From: an uncultured Clostridia bacterium
GTDB taxonomy: Bacteria > Bacillota > Clostridia > Lachnospirales > CAG-274
NCBI GenBank assembly: GCA_944383305.1
Contig: CALWOZ010000012.1
Span: 1-58,743 of the forward strand
Direction of reading: 5' to 3'
Length of the DNA stretch: 58,743 nucleotides
Of the stretch, positions 26,683-35,481 are shown piece by piece; position 1 is the stretch's first letter, and every line of letters begins with the position of its first letter. The position numbers and the translations under genes are program-made. The notes under the pieces are model-generated. The model was not told the DNA's origin. It saw nothing but the letters and a program-made list of their open reading frames with translations, and did no database searches.

Positions 26683-26856
26683 AATTAAGCTATGACTTTA
26701 TTTTTTAAGATAAAATTTATAAACTTACTTTTTGTTTTAATAATTTTGCAATTCTTTAATTGCAATATTTTTGCAATAAGGAATTTATAAAATTACCACA
26801 TTATTGAAGAAAAATAATAGGAATATGTTTATTTTGATACTCTGTATCAAAAAAAC
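26683..26856. repeat. Interspersed AT-rich intergenic repeat, copy B
   Basis: Left end AATTAAGCTATGACTTTATT and TTTTTGTTTTAATAATTTTG; right end AAAAATAATAGGAATATG, then TTTTGATACTCTGTATCAAA. The right hairpin may terminate ileS transcripts on the opposite strand. It sits between convergent adhesin 2 and ileS. Confidence 0.7.
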
Positions 26857-26904
26857 TAATTAAAGTTTTAATACAAAAACATTAAATATTTTAAAATTTA
26901 TTAA

Positions 26905-29900
26905 CTAGTTTTTAACAACACTTAAAGTTACTTTTTCACCATTAATGTTCCATTCTTTAGTGTAACCATCGCTAGAGCCACTTAATATATCATTGGCTAA
27001 AACGTCTTCTTTTATTTGCTCTATATTTTTAGAAATAATATTAGCTATATTTTCATTTCCATTATGATATACAGTAATTTTATCTAAAACTTCAAATTCG
27101 GCTTCTTTTCTCATAGTTTGAATTTTACTTATTATTTCTCTAACAAAACCTTCTTCTAAAAGTTCTGGTGTTAGGTTTGTATCTAAAACTATGGTAATGT
27201 TTTTATCACTTTCAGAAACATAGCCCTCCATTTGAGCAGTTTCTATTAAAAGGTCGTCTTCACTAAGTTCAATATTTTGATTATCTATTGTAAATTTAAT
27301 AGAGCCGTTTTGTTTAAGTTCAGACATAAGTTTAATGCCGTCATTTTCTTTTAAGTAGTTACTTATTGATGGAATAAGTTTACCATACTTTTTACCAAGA
27401 GTTCTAAGTTGAGGTTTAAAGCTATAACTTGTAAAATCGGATATATCGTCTTTAAACTCTATATTTTTAATGTTAAGTTCTTCTTTAATAATATTTATAA
27501 ACATATTATCTGAATTATTGTTAGATTTAACAAACATATTACCAATTGGCTGTCTATTTTTAATGTTAGCTGTGTTTCTACCAGCACGACCAGCTACAAC
27601 TATTGATAAAACACTGTCCATATCTTCTTCTAGTTTTTTATCAATAAGTTTTTCATCATAAGTTGGAAAGTCACAAAGGTGTACACTTTCTGGTTGGTCT
27701 TTAGAAACATTACAAACTAAGTTTTGATAAATACTCTCAGCAATAAAAGGAGTAAACGGAGCAGAAAGTTTTGTAAGAGTAACTAAAACTGTGTATAAAG
27801 TCATATAAGCATTAACTTTATCTTGAGGCATATCCTTACCCCAAAAACGTTCTCTTGAACGTCTTACATACCAGTTACTAAGTTCATCTACAAACTCTAA
27901 CATAGCTCTTGATGTTTCTGTAAGTTTATAGTTGTCTAAACCTTCGTCTATAAATTTAATTAAAGAATTAAGCTTAGATAAAATCCATTTATCCATAGGT
28001 TGTAGTTTATCATATTCTAAAGTATAATTATTTGGGTCAAAATTGTCTATATTAGCATATAAAACAAAGAAGGCATAAGTATTCCATAATGTACCCATAA
28101 ACTTTCTTTGACCTTCATTTACAGCTTCTTCATAAAATCTGTTAGGTAACCAAGGAGAGCTATTTATATAGAAATACCATCTAATTGCATCTGCACCTTG
28201 TTTATCTAATACAGCCCAAGGGTCTACTACATTTCCTTTATGTTTACTCATTTTTTTACCGTCTTTGTCTTGAACGTGCCCTAAAACAATAACGTTTTTA
28301 TAAGGTGCTTTATCAAATAATAAGGTAGATATAGCCATTAGAGTGTAGAACCAACCTCTAGTTTGGTCGATAGCCTCAGATATAAAGTCAGCAGGGAAGT
28401 TTTGGTCAAATATTTCTTTATTTTCAAAAGGATAATGCCATTGAGCAAAAGGCATACAGCCAGAATCAAACCAACAGTCAATAACCTCAGTTACTCTAGT
28501 CATTTTATTGTTACATTTTGGACAGTTTAAGTGTACATTATCTATATAAGGCTTGTGAAGCTCTATATCATCAGGGCAATCAGAAGACATTGATTTTAAT
28601 TGTTCTATACTACCAACAGCTTCTCTATGTCCACAGCTACATTCCCAAATAGGAAGTGGTGTACCCCAGTATCTTTCTCTTGAAAGTCCCCAGTCAATAA
28701 CATTTTCTAAAAAGTTACCAAAGCGACCTTGTTTAATATTATCAGGCATCCAGTTTACTGTATTGTTATTTTTAACAAGCATATCGCGTACTTTAGTCAT
28801 AGCTATAAACCAAGTATCTCTCGCATAGTATAATAAAGGTGTGTCACATCTCCAACAGAAAGGATAACTATGTTCATAGTTTTCTGCCTTTAAAAGTTTG
28901 TTTTCTGATTTTAATTTTTTAATAATTCCCTCATCAGCATCTTTAACAAATACACCAGCCCAGTCTGTAACTTGTGGTAAAAATTTACCCTCTTCGTCAA
29001 CAAGTTGAACAAAAGGAAGGTCATTAGCTTTACCTACACGGGAGTCATCTTCACCAAAGGCAGGAGCACAATGTACTATACCAGTACCGTCTGTAAGTGT
29101 AACATAAGAGTCACAAACAACATAGTATGCTTTTTTATCTTTTACTATATCTTTAGCATAGTCAAAAAGAGGTTCATATTCTAAGCCTTTAAGTTGTTCT
29201 CCTTTGTATTTTTCTACAATCTTTGGATTTTCATCTTCTCCAAAAACTTTAGAAACTAAAGCTTCGGCTAAAATATATTTTTCTCCATTTAAAGATACTT
29301 TAACATAATTTTCATCGGCATTTACTGTAAGAGCCACATTTGATGGTAACGTCCAAGGTGTAGTAGTCCACGCTAATAAAAACTCATTTGTTGTACCTTT
29401 TATTAAAAATTTAGCAAAAGCAGATTTATCTTTTACGTCTTTATATCCTTGAGCCACCTCGTGACTAGATAAAGATGTACCACAACGTGGACAATAAGGA
29501 ACTATTTTATGTCCTTTATATAACAAGCCTTTATCCCAAATTTGTTTTAAAGCCCACCATACAGATTCTATATAAGAATTGTGATAAGTAACATAAGGAT
29601 TATCCATATCTGCCCAAAAGCCAACTCTATCACTCATCTTTCTCCAAAGACTTTCATATGTGAACACACTATCTTTACATTCTTTTATAAATGGTTCTAC
29701 ACCATAGTTTTCAATTTGAGGTTTACCACTTATGCCAAGTTTTTTTTCTATTTCAAGCTCAACTGGAAGTCCGTGAGTGTCCCAACCAGCTTTTCTTAAT
29801 ACTTTATATCCTTTCATAGTCTTATAACGAGGGATAATATCTTTTACAACACGAGTTAAAATATGACCTATATGTGGCTTACCATTAGCAGTTGGAGGTC

Positions 29901-30036
29901 CATCAAAAAATGTAAAAACTTCTCCATCTTTTCTACTTTCTATACTTTTTTCAAATATTTCATTTTCTTTCCAAAAGTTTAATATTTCTTTTTCTCTTTC
30001 AACAAAGTCTAAGTTTGTCAAAACCTTATCGTACAT
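26905..30036 (-). CDS. ileS: Isoleucyl-tRNA synthetase, eukaryote-like type
   Basis: 1043 aa class Ia synthetase. HIGH motif PHIGH (54-58) in [15 protein letters not shown], editing-domain [13 protein letters not shown] loop as [12 protein letters not shown] (about residue 596), anticodon-binding domain beyond. The length, the KMSKHKG variant and [25 protein letters not shown] match the type-2 (eukaryote-like) IleRS clade, whose members are often insensitive to mupirocin; that phenotype is known for the clade, not shown here. Expression is controlled by the T-box leader ending 134 bp upstream of the ATG. Confidence 0.95.
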   Translation of the reverse strand: MYDKVLTNLDFVEREKEILNFWKENEIFEKSIESRKDGEVFTFFDGPPTANGKPHIGHILTRVVKDIIPRYKTMKGYKVLRKAGWDTHGLPVELEIEKKLGISGKPQIENYGVEPFIKECKDSVFTYESLWRKMSDRVGFWADMDNPYVTYHNSYIESVWWALKQIWDKGLLYKGHKIVPYCPRCGTSLSSHEVAQGYKDVKDKSAFAKFLIKGTTNEFLLAWTTTPWTLPSNVALTVNADENYVKVSLNGEKYILAEALVSKVFGEDENPKIVEKYKGEQLKGLEYEPLFDYAKDIVKDKKAYYVVCDSYVTLTDGTGIVHCAPAFGEDDSRVGKANDLPFVQLVDEEGKFLPQVTDWAGVFVKDADEGIIKKLKSENKLLKAENYEHSYPFCWRCDTPLLYYARDTWFIAMTKVRDMLVKNNNTVNWMPDNIKQGRFGNFLENVIDWGLSRERYWGTPLPIWECSCGHREAVGSIEQLKSMSSDCPDDIELHKPYIDNVHLNCPKCNNKMTRVTEVIDCWFDSGCMPFAQWHYPFENKEIFDQNFPADFISEAIDQTRGWFYTLMAISTLLFDKAPYKNVIVLGHVQDKDGKKMSKHKGNVVDPWAVLDKQGADAIRWYFYINSSPWLPNRFYEEAVNEGQRKFMGTLWNTYAFFVLYANIDNFDPNNYTLEYDKLQPMDKWILSKLNSLIKFIDEGLDNYKLTETSRAMLEFVDELSNWYVRRSRERFWGKDMPQDKVNAYMTLYTVLVTLTKLSAPFTPFIAESIYQNLVCNVSKDQPESVHLCDFPTYDEKLIDKKLEEDMDSVLSIVVAGRAGRNTANIKNRQPIGNMFVKSNNNSDNMFINIIKEELNIKNIEFKDDISDFTSYSFKPQLRTLGKKYGKLIPSISNYLKENDGIKLMSELKQNGSIKFTIDNQNIELSEDDLLIETAQMEGYVSESDKNITIVLDTNLTPELLEEGFVREIISKIQTMRKEAEFEVLDKITVYHNGNENIANIISKNIEQIKEDVLANDILSGSSDGYTKEWNINGEKVTLSVVKN

Positions 30037-30170
30037 ATATTACCTCCTAAATTTATAAATTAATTTTTTAATATTCTTTATTAGTTTATAAATATTTTTC
30101 AAATTAATATTGTAATTTTTCAAATTACAATTGATAAAAACAAGTGGTTTATAATTATCTTGACTTAAAT

Positions 30171-30407
30171 AAAAAAGTCCTGTCAAAAGACAGGACGTTA
30201 TAAACGCGGTACCACCTGAATTGATAACAAAGTTATCCACTCTAATCCTGTAACGTAGGATACACGTTAAAGCCTACTAGTATAAACGTTCGGTTTACTG
30301 CTAAAAGGTGATTTTCGGTATAAATCTATTGGCTAGACTTTCACCATCTCTAGCTCGCTAAACTAAGAATATATACTTACTGTCCTTATCAAAGCATTTA
30401 TTATATA
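30171..30407 (-). promoter_or_regulatory. T-box riboswitch leader of ileS, AUC specifier
   Basis: On the minus strand the T-box core AGGTGGTACCGCG is at 30217-30205. The terminator is GTCCTGTC/GACAGGAC (30196-30189, 30184-30177) followed by six U (30176-30171). In Stem I the sequence GAAAATCACC puts the specifier codon AUC (Ile) at 30312-30310. Uncharged tRNA-Ile should stabilise the antiterminator and permit ileS transcription, which fits the downstream gene. Confidence 0.95.
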
Positions 30408-30414
30408 ATACATT

Positions 30415-30443
30415 ATTATACCTTTTTAAAATAAATTTGTAAA
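30415..30443 (-). promoter_or_regulatory. Promoter of the ileS T-box transcript
   Basis: On the minus strand TTTACA (30443-30438), 17-bp spacer, TATAAT (30420-30415). Confidence 0.75.
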
Positions 30444-30454
30444 GGGTAAAATTA

Positions 30455-30483
30455 TTGATATAAAGGATTTTATATGATAAAAT
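30455..30483 (+). promoter_or_regulatory. Promoter of the gene at 30513
   Basis: TTGATA (30455-30460), 17 bp, TAAAAT (30478-30483). Divergent from the ileS promoter 11 bp away. Confidence 0.65.
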
Positions 30484-30512
30484 ACTTTATATTAGCTTAA
30501 GAAGGTGATTTT

Positions 30513-30986
30513 TTGAAAGAATTAGAAGAAATTTATAATAAAATAAACAATCTTAATTATCTTTTAGACAGAAAAATACAAATATTAAGTCAAGTATTAG
30601 CTATAACAGAAAATCAAAGCCTTGTATTTAAAGAGATTAAAAATATACAAACAAACGAATTTATAAATATTTCTTTAGAAGAAAAGCAAAGCCTAATAAA
30701 TGAACTTATAGATATAGATAATATGTTTTTAGAAATTTTTCAAAGCTTTTCTGGTAGCCTTAATAGAAATAAACAGACATTTAAAGAAGATATAAAAAAT
30801 ATACAAAGTAAGATACAACAAATAACAGAGATAGATTTTAAAATACGTATACAAGAAGAAAAAAATAGACAAATATCTATAAACAATATTAATAATAAAG
30901 TAAATAATATTGAAAAAATAAAAACTTTAAAAATATCTAAAAATGATATGCTTAAAAAATACAGTAATAATAATAAAAAAATATAA
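30513..30986 (+). CDS. Small coiled-coil protein of unknown function
   Basis: 157 aa starting with TTG behind AAGGTG (30503-30508). It is almost wholly predicted helical and polar, rich in K, N, I, E, with heptad-like runs (LEEIYNKINNLNYLLDRKIQIL at the start). No membrane segment or Cys. General size and pattern recall FlgN/FliT-type flagellar chaperones, but no diagnostic motif is visible, so no name is given. It has its own promoter and ends near a 20-bp inverted repeat. Confidence 0.65.
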   Translation: MKELEEIYNKINNLNYLLDRKIQILSQVLAITENQSLVFKEIKNIQTNEFINISLEEKQSLINELIDIDNMFLEIFQSFSGSLNRNKQTFKEDIKNIQSKIQQITEIDFKIRIQEEKNRQISINNINNKVNNIEKIKTLKISKNDMLKKYSNNNKKI

Positions 30987-30990
30987 CATA

Positions 30991-31049
30991 AATAATACAA
31001 CATTTTATAGCTTGTTTATAATTAATAGTCTATAAAATGTTGTATTATT
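30991..31049. terminator. 20-bp perfect inverted repeat between convergent genes
   Basis: Arms 30991-31010 and 31030-31049 (AATAATACAACATTTTATAG and its complement) with a 19-nt loop. Probably a bidirectional terminator, though flanking U-runs are weak. Confidence 0.55.
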
Positions 31050-31069
31050 AAAGTAAATCATTAATAAAG

Positions 31070-31518
31070 TTAGTTTTGAATTATTTGCACTATTAAAACG
31101 TTATACTTTCCTAAACTACCACTAAATCCGTTAATATTATTATACTTGTCCATATATTTATTAAGCATACTTGATATTTTTATATTATAACAATTTGCAC
31201 TCTCTATTATTATAATATAAAATTGTTCATTATCTTTAGTTACTCAATTTATATTATTTTAACTTTTGATAAGTCTATAAAATTTATTTTTGATACTTCT
31301 TTTGTGTATTATAGTATGATTTTTTAGTATATCTAAATCTTTTTAACTATTTAACTATATTGTCAAAGGATATATTAGAATGTATTGTAAAATCATCGTC
31401 ACAAGGATATTTAAGCTGTGGTAGAATTTCTGAAGTTTTGTTTTTACAATATTTGTTTGATATATATTAATGAAAAAGCTATAAGTATTATTAATGTGAA
31501 ATTTTTAAATTTATTCAT
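31070..31518 (-). pseudogene. Decayed gene for a small secreted or membrane protein
   Basis: Reading from ATG 31518, a signal-like start MNKFKNFTLIILIAFSLIYI breaks at TAA. A shifted frame gives KTSEILPQLKYPCDDDFTIH and on to a stop at 31347. Later, VTKDNEQFYIIIIESANCYN through GKYNVLIVQIIQN ends at 31070. At least two frameshifts are needed to join these pieces. It lies at the distal end of the accessory cluster. Family unknown. Confidence 0.5.
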
Positions 31519-31632
31519 ATGTTACTTTACCTAACTAGTGTAAATTATTGTAACTATCAAAAAGATAGATAAATATTATTACTAGATATAATAAAAATAA
31601 AAATGTTTTAGGATACTTTTTAGGTTTTAATA

Positions 31633-31670
31633 AAGTAAAGTATAGTATAAAATTATACTGTACTTTACTT
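31633..31670 (-). terminator. 18-bp stem-loop after the 44-aa membrane gene
   Basis: Arms 31633-31650 and 31653-31670 with one G-U position and a 2-nt loop, 53 bp past the stop at 31723. Confidence 0.6.
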
Positions 31671-31722
31671 AAATTGCCAATTTATATTTATATATAATTT
31701 AACTAGTAGATATTAAATATAT

Positions 31723-31857
31723 TTATTTTTTCTTAAAATATTTATAAAGTAAGTATATTATTAATATTATTATCAATATTAATAATAAAACAGATATACT
31801 TTGAAGAATTATGGTAATAAATGCCATTGAATCAATTGTTGTTACATAAGAGTCCAT
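31723..31857 (-). CDS. 44-aa single-helix membrane protein
   Basis: MDSYVTTIDSMAFITIILQ, then a hydrophobic helix of about 20 residues and the basic tail YKYFKKK. It begins 1 bp after the stop of the secreted-protein gene at 31859, so translation is probably coupled. This secreted-then-small-membrane order repeats at 34233/33979 in the same cluster, which suggests an immunity or accessory partner role; that is inference. Confidence 0.6.
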   Translation of the reverse strand: MDSYVTTIDSMAFITIILQSISVLLLILIIILIIYLLYKYFKKK

Positions 31858-31858
31858 T

Positions 31859-32269
31859 TTAATTTACGTAATAACTAGTTATTCCTTTGTCATATGTATA
31901 TGTAAATCCTTGAGATATATCTCTACTAAATAATTTAATACCTCCATCTATTAATAAATAATAGTCTAATTGATAATCTACGTCAACATAAGCATTTTTA
32001 CCAAGGCTATCTATATATGAATTTGTATTTATATTACTTATATCATAACTTAGAGTAAATCCAGATAATGTTAGACTAGGAGTTGAAACTCTAGTTATTT
32101 TTTTATTATCTTGAGTTATATTGGCAGTTAAATTATATTTATTGTATATTTCATTAGTATTACTTCTCTGTACAATACTACTAAAGCTATTTGCACAAAC
32201 ATTAGAAATATTTTTTAATAATAAACTTATAACACTTAAAGTTGATAGGTTTTTAAATTTTCTTTTTAT
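31859..32269 (-). CDS. 136-aa predicted secreted protein, apparent ATA start
   Basis: An open frame from an ATA codon (32269-32267) follows AGGAGGAGATTATT, the same spacing and context as the ATG start of the gene at 34874. It reads IKRKFKNLSTLSVISLLLKN (signal-like), then TRVSTPSLTLSGFTLSYDIS and a beta-rich, Tyr-rich C-terminus ending GITSYYVN. No ATG, GTG or TTG lies at the proper distance. Either ATA is used or the start was lost by ATG-to-ATA mutation and the gene is silent. No family recognised. Confidence 0.5.
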   Translation of the reverse strand: MKRKFKNLSTLSVISLLLKNISNVCANSFSSIVQRSNTNEIYNKYNLTANITQDNKKITRVSTPSLTLSGFTLSYDISNINTNSYIDSLGKNAYVDVDYQLDYYLLIDGGIKLFSRDISQGFTYTYDKGITSYYVN

Positions 32270-32400
32270 AATAATCTCCTCCTAAAAATTAAATTTTAAA
32301 TACTTTTGTTAATGCTATTAATTTCACCTACTTTAAAAATCTAGTATAATATTTATATAAAACTTATTTATAGTTTTTATATTAATAATAAATTTTATAT

Positions 32401-33555
32401 CTAGTTGAAATAGTTATTTTGTAAATTCAAATTGTTTATATTAGGAAATAAATCAAAAAATTCACCATTATATTCAATCATAAATTTAATATCCATTAAT
32501 AATAGGTTATTATCATCTAAATTTAATTCCCATATTTTTGAAAAATCATTTTCTGATATGTTATATGAAAAGTTATAGTTTTTATTATTTAGATATAAAC
32601 TACAATATATATTATCATCATACATATATAGAGATTTATCAAATCTATAATTTGATTGATTATTAGAATTTAAAAAAATAATTTCCTTTTCTGTTTTAGA
32701 CATAAAATCTAAATTTTGATTAAATGTTTCAACAATAAATTTATCTTCTTTATATCCAACTAAATGTATATAGTCATTATTTGAAATAGCTCCAATTGGA
32801 GTATAATCTTTGTCATATAGTTTTAATTCTTTTGAAATAGTATCATAAAAAACAAATTTAAAAGTGTTATCAACTTCAACTGGAAAGACAATATACTTAT
32901 CAAATACAGTCATAGATTTATTAACTAAATTATCAGACTTTAAATTATTTCCCCTTAAATCAATATTTAAACTATCTAATAAAGTAAATTCATCTGAAAA
33001 AATATCAACTTTTATTGCATCAAAATCGTCGTATTCTTGGTCAATTTTTTTAAAGCTAAAAATATAATAGTTATTAAAATATAATAAATCAAAAAATTCT
33101 TCACTCATTTTATCTTCATAATCAACAAAGGCTTCTAAGGTTTTATCAGTTAATTTAAGCTTGTTTTCTGAAATTTTTGCTAACATTTTATCAAATAAAT
33201 ATATTTCCTTGTTAGGTAAGCTATAATATGACATTAATTGTCCGTTTTCATCTATTGATTTTTCGTTGTTACTAATAGCCGATTTAGGATAAGTTTTAGA
33301 AAATGTTCTATAATGTTTTTCAAGTTCAATATTTTCACTATTTTTAAGCAACATTGTATTAGTATCATAGTTACTTGAGCCTAAATTTTTTTCAAAATAA
33401 AGCACAGGATAGATTGGATTATCATTACCACCTACATAACTTTCATAAAGGTTAACTTCTAATTCTAGGCTTTTTTTATTAAATAAAAATATAGCAATAG
33501 CTATTAAAATAAGTATTGGAATAATATATAGAAATAGTTTAAATGTTTTTTTCAT
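32401..33555 (-). CDS. Membrane-anchored extracellular protein of unknown function
   Basis: 384 aa. One N-terminal helix (about 7-26, LFLYIIPILILIAIAIFLF) without a lipobox Cys, then a large extracytoplasmic domain rich in Tyr, Asp, Asn with recurring beta-strand-like segments (YIVFPVEVDNTFKFVFYD, KFIVETFNQNLDF, IYCSLYLNNKNYNFSY) that could be a propeller. No cysteines near a signal cleavage site. Minus-strand member of the accessory cluster, about 420 bp after the secreted/membrane pair at 34 kb. Role unknown; a peptide-immunity or sensing role is only a guess. Confidence 0.65.
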   Translation of the reverse strand: MKKTFKLFLYIIPILILIAIAIFLFNKKSLELEVNLYESYVGGNDNPIYPVLYFEKNLGSSNYDTNTMLLKNSENIELEKHYRTFSKTYPKSAISNNEKSIDENGQLMSYYSLPNKEIYLFDKMLAKISENKLKLTDKTLEAFVDYEDKMSEEFFDLLYFNNYYIFSFKKIDQEYDDFDAIKVDIFSDEFTLLDSLNIDLRGNNLKSDNLVNKSMTVFDKYIVFPVEVDNTFKFVFYDTISKELKLYDKDYTPIGAISNNDYIHLVGYKEDKFIVETFNQNLDFMSKTEKEIIFLNSNNQSNYRFDKSLYMYDDNIYCSLYLNNKNYNFSYNISENDFSKIWELNLDDNNLLLMDIKFMIEYNGEFFDLFPNINNLNLQNNYFN

Positions 33556-33618
33556 AGACTAATCACCTCTTTAGATAAATAAAGTATGTCATATTTATAA
33601 TGTACTTTATTTAGATTA

Positions 33619-33735
33619 TTACATCCAATCTATTGTCTCCCAATTTACAGCCCTAACCCAGTTTAATTTACTACTTGTATCTAATCCATATGGTGTAACT
33701 ATGCCAATAACTATATCATCAATATTAATTACTTT
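33619..33735 (-). pseudogene. Gene remnant
   Basis: An uninterrupted 38-codon tail reads KVINIDDIVIGIVTPYGLD, then TSSKLNWVRAVNWETIDWM and TAA. It has no start. A plausible N-terminal piece (EVTLYNNNNFKTLK) precedes it in another frame. The protein-like composition with four Trp or Tyr residues argues against random sequence. The remainder of 33556-33978 shows nothing else. Confidence 0.4.
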
Positions 33736-33978
33736 AAAGTTTTAAAATTATTGTTATTATACAATGTTACCTCTTTAAAGTTATTTGATTACTTAAGTAT
33801 TATTAGTGAAATTTATATTAAAAGGCGTATTGAAATAACTTTCAAATGCCTTTTGTCTTTACTTTGAACAAGCTTAATGTTAATATAACAATAAGCCTAT
33901 TATAAATATTAAAAATTTTTAGATTTATAGCTTAATATTGATATAAATCTAGTTAATAATATAAAAAGGTGTAAATAA

Positions 33979-34233
33979 TTACTTTTTATATGCAGTTCTA
34001 TATATAATTAATATTATTAACAAAATTAACAATATTAAGCAGGTATAAAAAAATAATTGAATATCTTCTAAAATTAGAAATGCCCAAAATCCATATATAA
34101 CATATTCATTATAGCTAACAACCTTGTCATAACCAATAGAACATAAATAAATTATTAATAATAAGATAAAATCTAATAAAGCAATAATCCCTAATATTAA
34201 ATTAACTTTATCTACTTTCATAAATTTTAACAT
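33979..34233 (-). CDS. 84-aa two- or three-helix membrane protein
   Basis: VNLILGIIALLDFILLLIIY and ILEDIQLFFYTCLILLILLI helices with a short loop, basic C-terminus (YRTAYKK). The ATG overlaps the TAA of the preceding secreted-protein gene (TAATG), so the two are translationally coupled. It may be the immunity or partner protein of that gene. Confidence 0.7.
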   Translation of the reverse strand: MLKFMKVDKVNLILGIIALLDFILLLIIYLCSIGYDKVVSYNEYVIYGFWAFLILEDIQLFFYTCLILLILLIILIIYRTAYKK

Positions 34234-34874
34234 TAACTTTTAGTTATTTTTATAGTATAACCAGTTTCACGTTCAATTGAAGTACTACCAATATAATCGT
34301 CATATATTAAATCAGCATCATAAACGTCATAATATTTTTTTTCATAATTAACATATGCCTTAACAGTAAAAGGATAATTTATTTTATTAGAAGTATAAGA
34401 AAATGTTTCTTTTTCAGATCCGTTAAGCTCATATCCTAATGCAGCTTCTAGAACTTCTACTTTTAGACCAAGATTAGCATTTAATTTCCATCCACTACTA
34501 TATTCTTTACTAAAAGAAAATGAACCTGATGGATAACTATAAGTATATTTTGCATTTGCCTTTGTACCTTCATACCTACTTTTATATTTTGTATAAATTT
34601 CTCTTTTTATAAGCCTTTCTTCTGCAAGCTTTTTTGGTTCATCTCCCTTAATTTCAATAACCGCCAAAACTTCTTCGTTTTCATTATATATACCCTTTTT
34701 CTTAAGTAAATCCTCAATTTCATTACTATCTTCTATAATTTTTAAACTATCATTAGTATTGTTTATTTCGATAGTATTAGTGTATAAATTTTCTGCAGAT
34801 GCAGTAACTACTGAACTAGCTATTACGCCTAGTGAAGATGTTAAGTATAGAATATAGTTTAGATATTTTTTCAT
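34233..34874 (-). CDS. Secreted beta-rich protein of unknown function
   Basis: 213 aa. Clear Sec signal: basic MKKY, hydrophobic run, and a cleavage site after TASA (near residue 27). The mature part has a helical acidic region (IEDSNEIEDLLKKKG) and a C-terminal half of alternating polar and hydrophobic residues, rich in Tyr/Ser/Thr (KYTYSYPSGSFSFSKEYSSG, ALGYELNGSEKETFSYTSNK), like pore-forming or beta-sandwich secreted proteins. No Cys. Good site AGGAGG before ATG 34874. Coupled to the membrane gene at 33979. Possibly a bacteriocin- or toxin-like product; not a family I can name. Confidence 0.7.
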   Translation of the reverse strand: MKKYLNYILYLTSSLGVIASSVVTASAENLYTNTIEINNTNDSLKIIEDSNEIEDLLKKKGIYNENEEVLAVIEIKGDEPKKLAEERLIKREIYTKYKSRYEGTKANAKYTYSYPSGSFSFSKEYSSGWKLNANLGLKVEVLEAALGYELNGSEKETFSYTSNKINYPFTVKAYVNYEKKYYDVYDADLIYDDYIGSTSIERETGYTIKITKS

Positions 34875-35481
34875 AATAATTTCCTCCTAAAAATTAAATT
34901 TTAAATATATAATATTATTGATAAAAATACAAATATACCTTTTATAAGATTAATTGATACATTTTACGACCAGTTTTTATTAGGTTTACCTAATATTAAA
35001 TTGAATAATTAATATAGATAACATCCTACAAAATAGTGAAAATAACAAATATATTATAAACATTAAGATTTAATATTTCTTAATTTTTGTATTTTTATCT
35101 TATAATGTTTAAAGGGGATAAATTTTAACCAAAAAATACTTTGGTATAAATTTCCTTTAAAAATTATATAGTTTACTATAGCATAAAAAAATATTTATAT
35201 CTATATGTTGTTCCTCAAATGGGTGTTTTTTGACCTTTATCGGTAAAAATTGCATTAATTTTCCAGTGTTAAAACTATTTTAGCTATATCTTTACTTTAA
35301 AATGTAAAAATTCATTAGTAATTACTTTTACTTATAATTTATATTCTTTATTCCATATCCTTTAAAATTTTAGAATAGTGTTATATAAAGTATAGTTATA
35401 ATTTAATTTTTCTCTTTTTAGTCTCTTTTTATTTTAAAATTTTTATTTTTTTTTGTATAAAAATATAATCACTTTTTTAAA
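34875..35481. other. 607-bp spacer with kinase-gene remnant
   Basis: The only recognisable content is the 103-bp duplicate at 35181-35283, described separately. The rest is AT-rich and has no coding frame I can support. It should hold the promoter of the 34233 gene. Confidence 0.6.
35181..35283 (-). repeat. Duplicate of the kinase 3' end and terminator region
   Basis: About 90% identical to 40212-40313, same orientation. On the minus strand it encodes the last residues KIVLTLEN and stop of the AgrC-like kinase and then the terminator region, but the terminator stem here is broken. It looks like the relic of a second copy of the kinase gene or a recombination scar. Confidence 0.7.

Noticed and set aside
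30040..30240. 66-codon minus-strand frame upstream of ileS
   Set aside because: Overlaps the T-box terminator and antiterminator; it is regulatory RNA, not a gene.
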